A DNA stretch of 58,808 nucleotides from an uncultured Oscillospiraceae bacterium (lineage in GTDB: Bacteria; Bacillota; Clostridia; Oscillospirales; Oscillospiraceae). Below the pieces are notes generated by a model that worked only from the letters and a program-made list of their open reading frames with translations, searched no databases and had not been told where the DNA came from. Within the stretch, counting starts at the first letter, position 1; each line of letters begins with the position of its first letter. The translations under genes and the position numbers were made by a program. The stretch is taken from the NCBI GenBank assembly GCA_934597175.1, contig CAKTQR010000014.1, forward strand, positions 1-58,808, read 5' to 3'. Shown here one piece after another: positions 44,596-51,709 of the stretch.

Positions 44596-44624
44596 ATAAT
44601 ACCACGATGTACAGAACAAGTCAA
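44596..44624 (-). promoter_or_regulatory. Promoter of the pseudokinase-lectin gene
   Basis: TTGACT-N17-TATTAT on the minus strand, 29 bases before the ATG. Confidence 0.8.
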
Positions 44625-44657
44625 ATGTGAATATCTCTTTTATTTTCAGACAAAATG

Positions 44658-44666
44658 TGATATCAT
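44658..44666 (+). promoter_or_regulatory. Extended -10 promoter of thiN-mnmG-mnmA
   Basis: TGATATCAT (TGn plus -10 TATCAT); no good -35. The ATG at 44698 has GGAGG upstream. Confidence 0.45.
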
Positions 44667-44697
44667 TTTAATTTAGAATCGATTTTGGAGGTCAAGG

Positions 44698-45330
44698 ATG
44701 AACGGACATGAGTGCTATATAATCGGCGCAGGCGATTTCTTCGGACTGCGTGAGATACCCGACGACAGCGACTATGTCATAGCCGCCGACGCAGGCTATG
44801 AATACTGCCGCAAAAACAACATTATCCCCGACCTCGTTCTCGGCGACTTTGACTCGCTGGGCGCTGCGCCGAAGCATCCGAATGTCGTGCAGCTTCCGGT
44901 TGAAAAGGACGACACCGACACGGTGTTTGCCATCAAAACCGGGCTTGAGAAGGGCTACCGCCATTTTTACATCTACGGCGGCCTCGGCGGCAAGCGCAGC
45001 GACCACACGATGGCAAACCTGCAGTCGCTTCTCTACCTTGCAAACCGCAAGGCACGGGGCTGGCTGTTCGGCGAAAACTGCGTGTGGACGGCGATAAAAA
45101 ACACTTCCATAACCATAAAAGGCGAGGGAAATGTGTCCGTTTTCTGCATTGACGGCGCTGCCCACGGTGTGACGCTCAAGGGACTCAAGTATGAGATAGA
45201 AAACGCCGAGATAAGCTCCGATTTTCCCATCGGGGTGTCAAATTCCATGTCGGCGGAGATGGCGAGCGTTGAGGTAACGGACGGTGCGCTGCTTGTTATG
45301 TACGATATAGGTATAGGTGAAGAAAATTGA
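44698..45330 (+). CDS. thiN: Thiamine pyrophosphokinase
   Basis: 210 residues. YIIGAGDF at the start, AADAGYEYC, the Mg-binding LVLGDFDSLG (about 48-57), KDDTDTVFAIK and GGLGGKRSDHTMANLQ are all typical. Converts thiamine to thiamine diphosphate with ATP. No TPP riboswitch was seen upstream. The gene ends inside the TTG start of mnmG (TTGA overlap). Confidence 0.95.
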   Translation: MNGHECYIIGAGDFFGLREIPDDSDYVIAADAGYEYCRKNNIIPDLVLGDFDSLGAAPKHPNVVQLPVEKDDTDTVFAIKTGLEKGYRHFYIYGGLGGKRSDHTMANLQSLLYLANRKARGWLFGENCVWTAIKNTSITIKGEGNVSVFCIDGAAHGVTLKGLKYEIENAEISSDFPIGVSNSMSAEMASVEVTDGALLVMYDIGIGEEN

Positions 45331-47198
45331 TAAGATACGACGCAGGAAAATGTGATATAGCGGTCATCGGCGCAGGCCATGCAGGCATCGAAGCTGCGCT
45401 TGCGGCGGCACGCCTGGGGCTTGACACGATATGCTTTACCGTGAATCTTGACAGTGTGGGCAACATGCCCTGCAACCCGGCAATAGGCGGCACGGGCAAG
45501 GGACACCTCGTGCGTGAGCTTGACGCTCTCGGCGGCGAGATGGCCAAGGCGGCCGACAAGGCGTGCATCCAGTACCGCATGCTAAACCGTGGCAAAGGCC
45601 CTGCCGTGCACTCGCTCAGGGCGCAGGCCGACCGCCGCCGCTATCAGGAGGTCATGAAGCTGACGCTCGAGCGGCAGGAGAATCTGCGCACAAAGCAGGC
45701 GGAGATAGTCGAGATAGGCGTTCAAAACGGCAGCGTCTGCTCGGTCACGACGCACACGGGCGCAGTTTTCAAGTGCCGTGCTGCGATAATTGCAAGCGGC
45801 ACATACCTTGACGGCAGAACGATAGTCGGCGAGGTCATCCGCTCGTCCGGACCTGACGGCCTTGCGGCTGCAACATCGCTGACAAAATGCCTTGTCGACA
45901 TGGGGCTTAACATCCGCCGCTTCAAGACCGGCACGCCGCCGAGGGTCAACGCCCGCAGCGTCGATTTCTCAAAAATGGAGCTTCAGGAGGGCGACCCCGA
46001 GCCCGAGGGCTTTTCCTTTGACACCGTCACGCCGCCGGAGAACAAGGCGGTGTGTTATCTTACCTACACCAACGAAAAAACGCATAAAATTATTCTTGAT
46101 AACATTGACCGCAGCCCGATATACTCCGGCGTTATCGAGGGCATCGGCCCACGCTACTGCCCGAGCATCGAGACGAAGATAATGACCTTTAAAGACAAGC
46201 CCCGCCACCAGCTTTTCATCGAGCCGATGGGGCTGAACACCGAGGAGCTTTACATACAAGGTCTTTCCTCGTCCCTGCCCGAGGAGGTGCAGCTTGAGAT
46301 GCTGCACACGATAGCGGGACTTGAAAATGCCGAGATGACTCGCTGCGCCTATGCCATAGAGTATGACTGCGTAGATCCCACGGAGCTTTACCCGACGCTT
46401 GAGACGAAAAAAGTCTCGGGACTCTACGGAGCGGGGCAGTTCAACGGCTCGTCCGGCTACGAGGAGGCGGCGGCGCAGGGCTTTGTTGCGGGCGTCAATG
46501 CAGCCCTCAAGCTCAAAGGCGAAGAGCCGATGATTTTAAAACGCAGCGACGGCTATATCGGCACGCTCATCGATGACCTTGTCACTAAGGGCACGAACGA
46601 GCCCTACCGCATGATGACCTCCCGCAGCGAGTACAGACTCCTGCACCGTCAGGACAACGCTGATCTGCGCCTTAGCGGCATCGGCATGCGCATCGGGCTC
46701 GTGCCGCCCGAGCGGTATCAGGCGGTGCTGGACAAATACGCCGCCGTTGAGCGGGAGATAAAGCGCCTTGAGCGCACTCACATAGGTCCGACCCCGGAGC
46801 TAAACGAGCTGCTTGCAGCGCAGAACACAGCTCCAGTCTCAAGCGGCGTGTCGCTTGCAGATCTTATACGCCGCCCGCAGCTTGACTATAAAATGCTTGC
46901 GCCCTTTGACCCCGAGCGCCCCGAGCTTCCCCGTGCGGTGTGGTATCAGGCGGAGATAAGCCTGAAATACGAGGGCTATATCAAGCGCCAGCTCAAGCAG
47001 GTCGAGGAATTTTCACGCATGGAGGAGCGGGTGCTGCCGGAGAATATCGACTACGATGAGGTAGCCGGGCTCAGGTTAGAGGCCCGTGAAAAGCTCAAAA
47101 AGATAAGACCCCACAGCTTCGGACAGGCAAGCCGCATATCCGGCGTTTCGCCTGCGGATATCTCGGTACTGATGGTGTGGATGGAGGGCAGACGATGA
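45327..47198 (+). CDS. mnmG: tRNA uridine-5-carboxymethylaminomethyl(34) synthesis enzyme MnmG
   Basis: 623 residues. FAD motif VIGAGHAGIEAALAAARLG (about 12-30), NPAIGGTGKGHLVRELDALGG (about 50) and the conserved GLYGAGQFNGSSGYEEAAAQG (about 370-390) are present, with the helical C-terminal domain for MnmE and tRNA binding. TTG start overlapping the thiN stop. It overlaps mnmA by four bases; both modify the same wobble uridine. Confidence 0.97.
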   Translation: MIRYDAGKCDIAVIGAGHAGIEAALAAARLGLDTICFTVNLDSVGNMPCNPAIGGTGKGHLVRELDALGGEMAKAADKACIQYRMLNRGKGPAVHSLRAQADRRRYQEVMKLTLERQENLRTKQAEIVEIGVQNGSVCSVTTHTGAVFKCRAAIIASGTYLDGRTIVGEVIRSSGPDGLAAATSLTKCLVDMGLNIRRFKTGTPPRVNARSVDFSKMELQEGDPEPEGFSFDTVTPPENKAVCYLTYTNEKTHKIILDNIDRSPIYSGVIEGIGPRYCPSIETKIMTFKDKPRHQLFIEPMGLNTEELYIQGLSSSLPEEVQLEMLHTIAGLENAEMTRCAYAIEYDCVDPTELYPTLETKKVSGLYGAGQFNGSSGYEEAAAQGFVAGVNAALKLKGEEPMILKRSDGYIGTLIDDLVTKGTNEPYRMMTSRSEYRLLHRQDNADLRLSGIGMRIGLVPPERYQAVLDKYAAVEREIKRLERTHIGPTPELNELLAAQNTAPVSSGVSLADLIRRPQLDYKMLAPFDPERPELPRAVWYQAEISLKYEGYIKRQLKQVEEFSRMEERVLPENIDYDEVAGLRLEAREKLKKIRPHSFGQASRISGVSPADISVLMVWMEGRR

Positions 47199-48190
47199 GT
47201 AAGGTAGTGCTTGGCTTTTCCGGCGGGGTCGACTCCGCCGTGTGCTCGAAGCTTTTAAAGGACGCAGGCCACGAGGTGTACGGCCTGTACCTTGACAACG
47301 CAGGCGAGGACGCAAGATCAGACGCCGTGAAAACGGCGGAGTTTGTCGGCATCCCGCTCAAGATAAAGGATGTGCACGCCGAGCTTGATAACGGCGTGTG
47401 CAAAAGCTTTACCGAGGCGTATCTGAACGGCGAAACGCCCAATCCCTGCATCATCTGTAACCCGACCTTGAAGTTTAAGTCGCTTCTTGAGTACGCAGAC
47501 GAGATCGGCGCAGAGCATATTGCGACCGGTCACTACGCCCGCAGCGAAAACGGCGTGCTGTACAAGGGCATGCCCTCAAACGACCAGAGCTATATGCTCT
47601 GCCGCATAAGGCGTGAGCAGCTCGACCGTCTCATCCTGCCGCTCGGCAAATTTGAGAAAACCGCCGTTCGTGCGCTTGCCGAGGGCTTTGACCTGCCCGT
47701 TGCCAAGAAGCCGGACAGCATGGAGATATGCTTCGTGCCCGACAAGGACTACATCGGCTGGCTCAAGGCCCGCACCGAGCTTCCGCCTCCGGGGGACTTC
47801 GTGTTCCACGGCGAGGTAGTCGGCCGCCACGACGGCATTTACCGCTACACCGTCGGTCAGCGCAGACCCGGGCTTTTTGACGGCAGAAAGCTTTATATAT
47901 CGAAGATAAACGCCGAGAAAAACGAAATTGAGCTCGCCCTTTGGGAGGAGCTTTTCAAGACCGAGGTTAACGCCCGCAGCTTCAATTGGCTGTGCGATAA
48001 GCCCACCCAGCCCGTTCGAGCGACCGTCAGGGTGCGCCACACGAAGTGGGAAAATCCACCCTGTACGGCGTATGTCGAGGGCGACAATGTGCGCATCATA
48101 TGCGACGAGCCGGTCAGAGCACCGGCGAAAGGGCAGTCTGCCGTTTTGTATGACGGCGACCGTGTGCTCGGTGGTGGATTTATTTTTTGA
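47195..48190 (+). CDS. mnmA: tRNA-specific 2-thiouridylase MnmA
   Basis: 331 residues. PP-loop GFSGGVDSAVC (about 7-17), catalytic Cys in NPCIICNPTLKF (about 88-99), second Cys in DSMEICFVPD (about 180-190), YTVGQRRPG and the beta-barrel C-terminal domain. Thiolates C2 of U34 in Lys, Glu and Gln tRNAs. ATGA overlap with mnmG, so two arms of the same tRNA modification are made together. Confidence 0.96.
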   Translation: MSKVVLGFSGGVDSAVCSKLLKDAGHEVYGLYLDNAGEDARSDAVKTAEFVGIPLKIKDVHAELDNGVCKSFTEAYLNGETPNPCIICNPTLKFKSLLEYADEIGAEHIATGHYARSENGVLYKGMPSNDQSYMLCRIRREQLDRLILPLGKFEKTAVRALAEGFDLPVAKKPDSMEICFVPDKDYIGWLKARTELPPPGDFVFHGEVVGRHDGIYRYTVGQRRPGLFDGRKLYISKINAEKNEIELALWEELFKTEVNARSFNWLCDKPTQPVRATVRVRHTKWENPPCTAYVEGDNVRIICDEPVRAPAKGQSAVLYDGDRVLGGGFIF

Positions 48191-48209
48191 AAAAAGGTCG
48201 AATTTTGTG

Positions 48210-48238
48210 TTGACTTGCGATACTTTTTGTGAGACAAT
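48210..48238 (+). promoter_or_regulatory. Promoter of guaB
   Basis: TTGACT-N17-GACAAT, 31 bases before the ATG at 48269. Confidence 0.65.
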
Positions 48239-48268
48239 CACTTTTAATCAACTTTAGGGAGGAACAGC

Positions 48269-49771
48269 ATGGCTATCTATTTTAACGAACCGTCCAGAAC
48301 ATTCAGTGAGTATCTTCTTATCCCCGGCTACACCAGCGAGGATTGCATCCCGGCGAATGTCAGCCTGAAAACGCCTTTGGTCAAGTTTAAAAAGGGCGAG
48401 GAGTCGGCGATAACGCTCAATGTCCCCTTTGCATCCGCTATCATGCAGTCTGTCTCCAACGACACCATGGCTATCGCACTTGCAAAAGAGGGCGGCATTT
48501 CCTTTATCTACGGCTCGCAGTCTGTTGAGGACGAGGCGGCAATGGTCGCAAGAGTTAAAAATTATAAGGCAGGCTTTGTTACCTCCGCATCGAATGTCAT
48601 GCCCGACCAGACGCTGGCGGACATTCTCGACCTTAAAGAGCGCAACGGCTTTTCCACCGTCGCCGTCACCGAGGACGGCACGGCAAACGGCAAGCTTTTA
48701 GGCATCGTCTCCAGCCGTGACTACCGTGTCAGCCGCATGGATGTCTCGACCAAGGTCTGCGAGTTCATGACCCCGCTTGAAAAACTCGTCACCGCTCCCA
48801 AGGACACCTCCCTGAAGGAAGCAAACGATATCATCTGGGATCACAAGCTCAATTCCCTGCCCATCATCGACGACGAGGGCAAGCTCATGTACTTCGTTTT
48901 CCGCAAGGACTACTCCGAGCACAAGGCAAATCCCAACGAGATACTCGACGAGAACAAGCGCTACATAGTCGGCGCAGGCATCAACAGCCGTGACTACGAG
49001 ATCCGTGTCCCCGCACTCGTCGAGGCAGGTGCAGATGTTCTGTGCATCGATTCGTCCGAGGGCTACTCCTGCTGGCAGAAAAAGACCATCGATTTTATAA
49101 GGCAGCGCTACGGCGACAGCGTCAAGGTCGGCGCAGGCAATGTCGTTGATCGTGACGGCTTCCTGTTCCTTGCAGAGGCGGGCGCAGACTTTGTCAAGGT
49201 CGGCATCGGCGGCGGCTCTATCTGCATCACCCGTGAGACCAAGGGCATCGGCAGAGGTCAGGCAAGCGCACTTATCGAGGTCGCAGCTGCAAGAGATGAA
49301 TATTACGAAAAGACCGGCGTGTACATCCCCGTGTGCTCCGACGGCGGCCTTGTCCACGATTACCACATGACACTGGCGCTTGCAATGGGCGCAGACTTCC
49401 TCATGATGGGCCGCTACTTTGCCCGCTTTGACGAAAGCCCCACTGCAAAGCTCGTCGTCAACGGCAGCTATGTCAAGGAGTACTGGGGCGAGGGCTCAAA
49501 CCGTGCCCGCAACTGGCAGAGATACGACCTCGGCGGCCAGTCGAAGCTCAGCTTCGAGGAGGGCGTGGACTCGTATGTCACCTACGCAGGCCCGCTGCAC
49601 GATAACCTCGAAAAGAGCGTTTATAAGATAAAGTCCACCATGTGCAACTGCGGCGTGACGAATCTGGCAGACTTAAAGCGTGACGCAAAGCTCACGCTCG
49701 TGTCCTCCGTCAGCATCGTCGAGGGCGGCAGCCACGATGTTATCCTCAAGAGCTCGCGCTCGAACACCTGA
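48269..49771 (+). CDS. guaB: Inosine-5'-monophosphate dehydrogenase
   Basis: 500 residues. A TIM barrel interrupted by a pair of CBS domains (about 95-215). The catalytic Cys is in GIGGGSICITRE (about 315-326); NAD/IMP sites include CIDSSEGYS and PVCSDGGLVHDYHMTLALAMGADFLMMG-type sequence, and the mobile flap contains ARNWQRYDLGGQ. Oxidises IMP to XMP for guanine nucleotides. AGGGAGG precedes the ATG. Single-gene unit with promoter and terminator. Confidence 0.95.
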   Translation: MAIYFNEPSRTFSEYLLIPGYTSEDCIPANVSLKTPLVKFKKGEESAITLNVPFASAIMQSVSNDTMAIALAKEGGISFIYGSQSVEDEAAMVARVKNYKAGFVTSASNVMPDQTLADILDLKERNGFSTVAVTEDGTANGKLLGIVSSRDYRVSRMDVSTKVCEFMTPLEKLVTAPKDTSLKEANDIIWDHKLNSLPIIDDEGKLMYFVFRKDYSEHKANPNEILDENKRYIVGAGINSRDYEIRVPALVEAGADVLCIDSSEGYSCWQKKTIDFIRQRYGDSVKVGAGNVVDRDGFLFLAEAGADFVKVGIGGGSICITRETKGIGRGQASALIEVAAARDEYYEKTGVYIPVCSDGGLVHDYHMTLALAMGADFLMMGRYFARFDESPTAKLVVNGSYVKEYWGEGSNRARNWQRYDLGGQSKLSFEEGVDSYVTYAGPLHDNLEKSVYKIKSTMCNCGVTNLADLKRDAKLTLVSSVSIVEGGSHDVILKSSRSNT

Positions 49772-49779
49772 GCATTTAC

Positions 49780-49808
49780 AAGCTCCACTCACACGAGTGG
49801 AGCTTTTT
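49780..49808 (+). terminator. Intrinsic terminator after guaB
   Basis: AAGCTCCACTC-ACAC-GAGTGGAGCTTTTT. Confidence 0.93.
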
Positions 49809-49842
49809 CAATAATTAATTCACATTATTTCAATAGGAATTG

Positions 49843-49871
49843 TTGACAAACCCGGCGAAATGGCGTATTAT
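49843..49871 (+). promoter_or_regulatory. Consensus promoter of the cysteine leader and cysK-cysE
   Basis: TTGACA-N17-TATTAT, close to the housekeeping consensus. Predicted start near 49878, 48 bases before the leader ORF. No other promoter was seen before cysK. Confidence 0.9.
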
Positions 49872-49925
49872 GATGACAGGGGAAACCCCAGTTAAATAAT
49901 AGGAATTAACTAAGGAGCGATGACG

Positions 49926-50000
49926 ATGAAGAATATGTCCGCCAAGTGTATCTGTTGCAGCATCTGTACCTGTCGATGTTGCTGTCGTCGCATGCCTTGA
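49926..50000 (+). CDS. Cysteine-rich leader peptide of cysK-cysE
   Basis: 24 codons: MKNMSAK, then eight Cys within 13 codons (CICCSICTCRCCC), then RRMP and TGA. AAGGAG lies eight bases before the ATG, a strong ribosome site. It lies between a consensus promoter and an intrinsic terminator, 85 bases before cysK, a cysteine biosynthesis gene. A run of codons for the end product just before a terminator is the signature of translation-coupled attenuation (as in trp, his and leu operons): scarce Cys-tRNA would stall the ribosome in the run. A free small Cys-rich peptide with a function of its own is the alternative, but the context argues for a regulatory leader. An ATG six bases earlier is too close to the ribosome site. 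Confidence 0.88.
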   Translation: MKNMSAKCICCSICTCRCCCRRMP

Positions 50001-50052
50001 TTTCGTAGTATAGCTACAATTATGGTGCGACGGCGTAAAGCCGTCCTTTTTT
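49984..50052 (+). promoter_or_regulatory. Attenuator: competing antiterminator and terminator hairpins
   Basis: Terminator: GACGGC (50029-50034), GTAAA loop, GCCGTC (50040-50045), then CTTTTTT. Antiterminator: 49984-49993 (over the last Cys and the two Arg codons) can pair over ten positions with 50025-50034, including three G-U pairs, using up the terminator's 5' arm. A third option pairs 49917-49923, at the leader ribosome site, with 49985-49991, freeing the terminator. A ribosome stalled early in the Cys run favours the antiterminator; one that reaches the stop codon covers the 49984-49993 arm and favours termination. Confidence 0.78.
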
Positions 50053-50084
50053 ATTGCTGTTATTTAATTTGAAAGGATATTGAA

Positions 50085-51017
50085 ATGAAAATATATAAGT
50101 CCATGGAAGACCTCATCGGCCGCACCCCGCTGGTCGAGCTCAGAAACATCGAGCAGGAAGAAAACCTTGCAGCACGGCTGCTTGTCAAGATAGAGAGGGG
50201 AAACCCCGCGGGCTCGGTCAAGGACAGAGTCGCAAAGACGATGCTTGACGACGCCGAGGCGAAGGGCAAGCTTACAAAGGGCGGCACGGTCATCGAGCCG
50301 ACAAGCGGAAACACCGGCATCGGTATTGCGGCTATCGGCGCAGCAAGAGGCTACCGTGTCATCATCGTCATGCCCGACACCATGTCCGTTGAGCGCAGGC
50401 TGCTCATGACCGCCTACGGCGCAGAGCTCGTGCTCACCGACGGCAAGCTCGGCATGAAGGGCGCAGTCGATAAGGCTGAACAGCTCCACGCCGAGATACC
50501 CGGCAGCATTGTTGCCGGTCAGTTTGAAAACCCCGCAAACCCCGCAGCGCACCGCACCTACACAGGCCCGGAGATCTGGGAGGACACCGACGGCAAGATC
50601 GATGTTTTCATCGCAGGCGTCGGCACGGGCGGCACGGTCAGCGGCGTCGGCGAGTATCTCAAGAGCCGCAATAAAGATATCAAGATAGTGGCTGTCGAGC
50701 CCGCAAGCTCGCCGCTGCTTTCAGAGGGCAAGGCAGGCTCGCACAAAATTCAGGGCATCGGCGCAAACTTCGTTCCCGAGAACTTCAACCGTGAGGTCGT
50801 TGACGAGATAGTCGCCGTCACCGACGAGGATGCGTTCGCAGCCGGTCGCCAGATCGCCCGCAGGGAGGGTTTGCTTGTCGGCATAAGCTCGGGCGCAGCC
50901 CTGCACGCCGCCATCGAGCTTGCAAAGCGCCGTGAAAACTACGGCAAGACCATCGTCGCCCTGCTGCCGGACACCGGCGAAAGATACCTCAGCTCAGCAA
51001 TGTTCAAGGAGAACTGA
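50085..51017 (+). CDS. cysK: Cysteine synthase (O-acetylserine sulfhydrylase)
   Basis: 310 residues. PLP lysine in NPAGSVKDRVAK (about 43), TSGNTGIGIAAIGAARGY, the GTGGTVSGVGEYL phosphate loop (about 177-189) and SSGAALHAAIEL are standard for CysK. Makes cysteine from O-acetylserine and sulfide. AAAGGA lies upstream of the ATG. Followed four bases later by cysE, so substrate supply and use are co-expressed under the leader attenuator. Confidence 0.97.
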   Translation: MKIYKSMEDLIGRTPLVELRNIEQEENLAARLLVKIERGNPAGSVKDRVAKTMLDDAEAKGKLTKGGTVIEPTSGNTGIGIAAIGAARGYRVIIVMPDTMSVERRLLMTAYGAELVLTDGKLGMKGAVDKAEQLHAEIPGSIVAGQFENPANPAAHRTYTGPEIWEDTDGKIDVFIAGVGTGGTVSGVGEYLKSRNKDIKIVAVEPASSPLLSEGKAGSHKIQGIGANFVPENFNREVVDEIVAVTDEDAFAAGRQIARREGLLVGISSGAALHAAIELAKRRENYGKTIVALLPDTGERYLSSAMFKEN

Positions 51018-51021
51018 TAAT

Positions 51022-51663
51022 ATGTTCCGTGATTTGTTTGAAACCGTAAACGCATATCTGTCAAGAGACCCCGCTGCCCGAGGCCCGCTGGAGGTCCTGC
51101 TTCTGTACCCCGGTGTCAAGGCGATAAGCTACCACCGCAAGGCGCATTGGTGCTATGAGCACGACCTTAAGCTGCTTGCAAGGGCGATATCGCAGATCGC
51201 CCGCCACCGCACCGGCATTGAGATACACCCTGGCGCAAAGATAGGCAAGCGCCTTGTCATTGACCACGGCATGGGCATCGTCATCGGCGAGACTGCCGAG
51301 ATCGGCGACGATTGCCTCATCTACCACGGCGTGACCCTAGGCGGCACGGGCAAGGACAGCGGCAAGCGCCACCCGACGATAGGCAACAATGTGCTTATCG
51401 GCACGGGCGCAAAGGTGCTCGGGCCGTTTAAGGTCGGCGATAACAGCCGAATTGCGGCAAACTCCGTCGTTTTGAGGGAGATACCCCCCGACAGCACCGC
51501 CGTCGGCGTGCCGGCGAGGGTAGTCAAGCGTGCCGGCGTCAAGGTCGACTACGCAAGCGAGGTCGATCAGGTCAATGTCGCAGACCCCGTCGCCGAGGAG
51601 CTTGCGGCCATCCGCCGTGCGCTGTGCGATATCAATACAAAGCTTCAGACCATGGAAAAGTGA
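51022..51663 (+). CDS. cysE: Serine O-acetyltransferase
   Basis: 213 residues, the short form with an abbreviated N-terminal helical domain. The left-handed beta-helix of hexapeptide repeats runs about 65-165, with GIEIHPGAKIGKRLVIDHG, HGVTLGGTGKDSGKRHPTIG and VLIGTGAKVLGPFKVG. Makes O-acetylserine for CysK. AAGGAG lies before the ATG within the cysK end. Last gene of the operon. Confidence 0.96.
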   Translation: MFRDLFETVNAYLSRDPAARGPLEVLLLYPGVKAISYHRKAHWCYEHDLKLLARAISQIARHRTGIEIHPGAKIGKRLVIDHGMGIVIGETAEIGDDCLIYHGVTLGGTGKDSGKRHPTIGNNVLIGTGAKVLGPFKVGDNSRIAANSVVLREIPPDSTAVGVPARVVKRAGVKVDYASEVDQVNVADPVAEELAAIRRALCDINTKLQTMEK

Positions 51664-51677
51664 AAAAGTGCAAAAAT

Positions 51678-51701
51678 ACGCCCCATCAGACGATGGGGCG
51701 T
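51678..51701. terminator. Bidirectional terminator between cysE and the MacB-like gene
   Basis: ACGCCCCATC-AGAC-GATGGGGCGT with T-rich sequence following on both strands. Confidence 0.85.
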
Positions 51702-51709
51702 TGAAATTT

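Noticed and set aside
44625..44697. TPP riboswitch before thiN
   Set aside because: The conserved CTGAGA and ACCTGA blocks are absent, and the space is too short.
49872..50084. Cys T-box or S-box upstream of cysK
   Set aside because: No T-box bulge sequence, no specifier-loop architecture and no SAM riboswitch core; the region is too short and is explained by a leader ORF plus attenuator.
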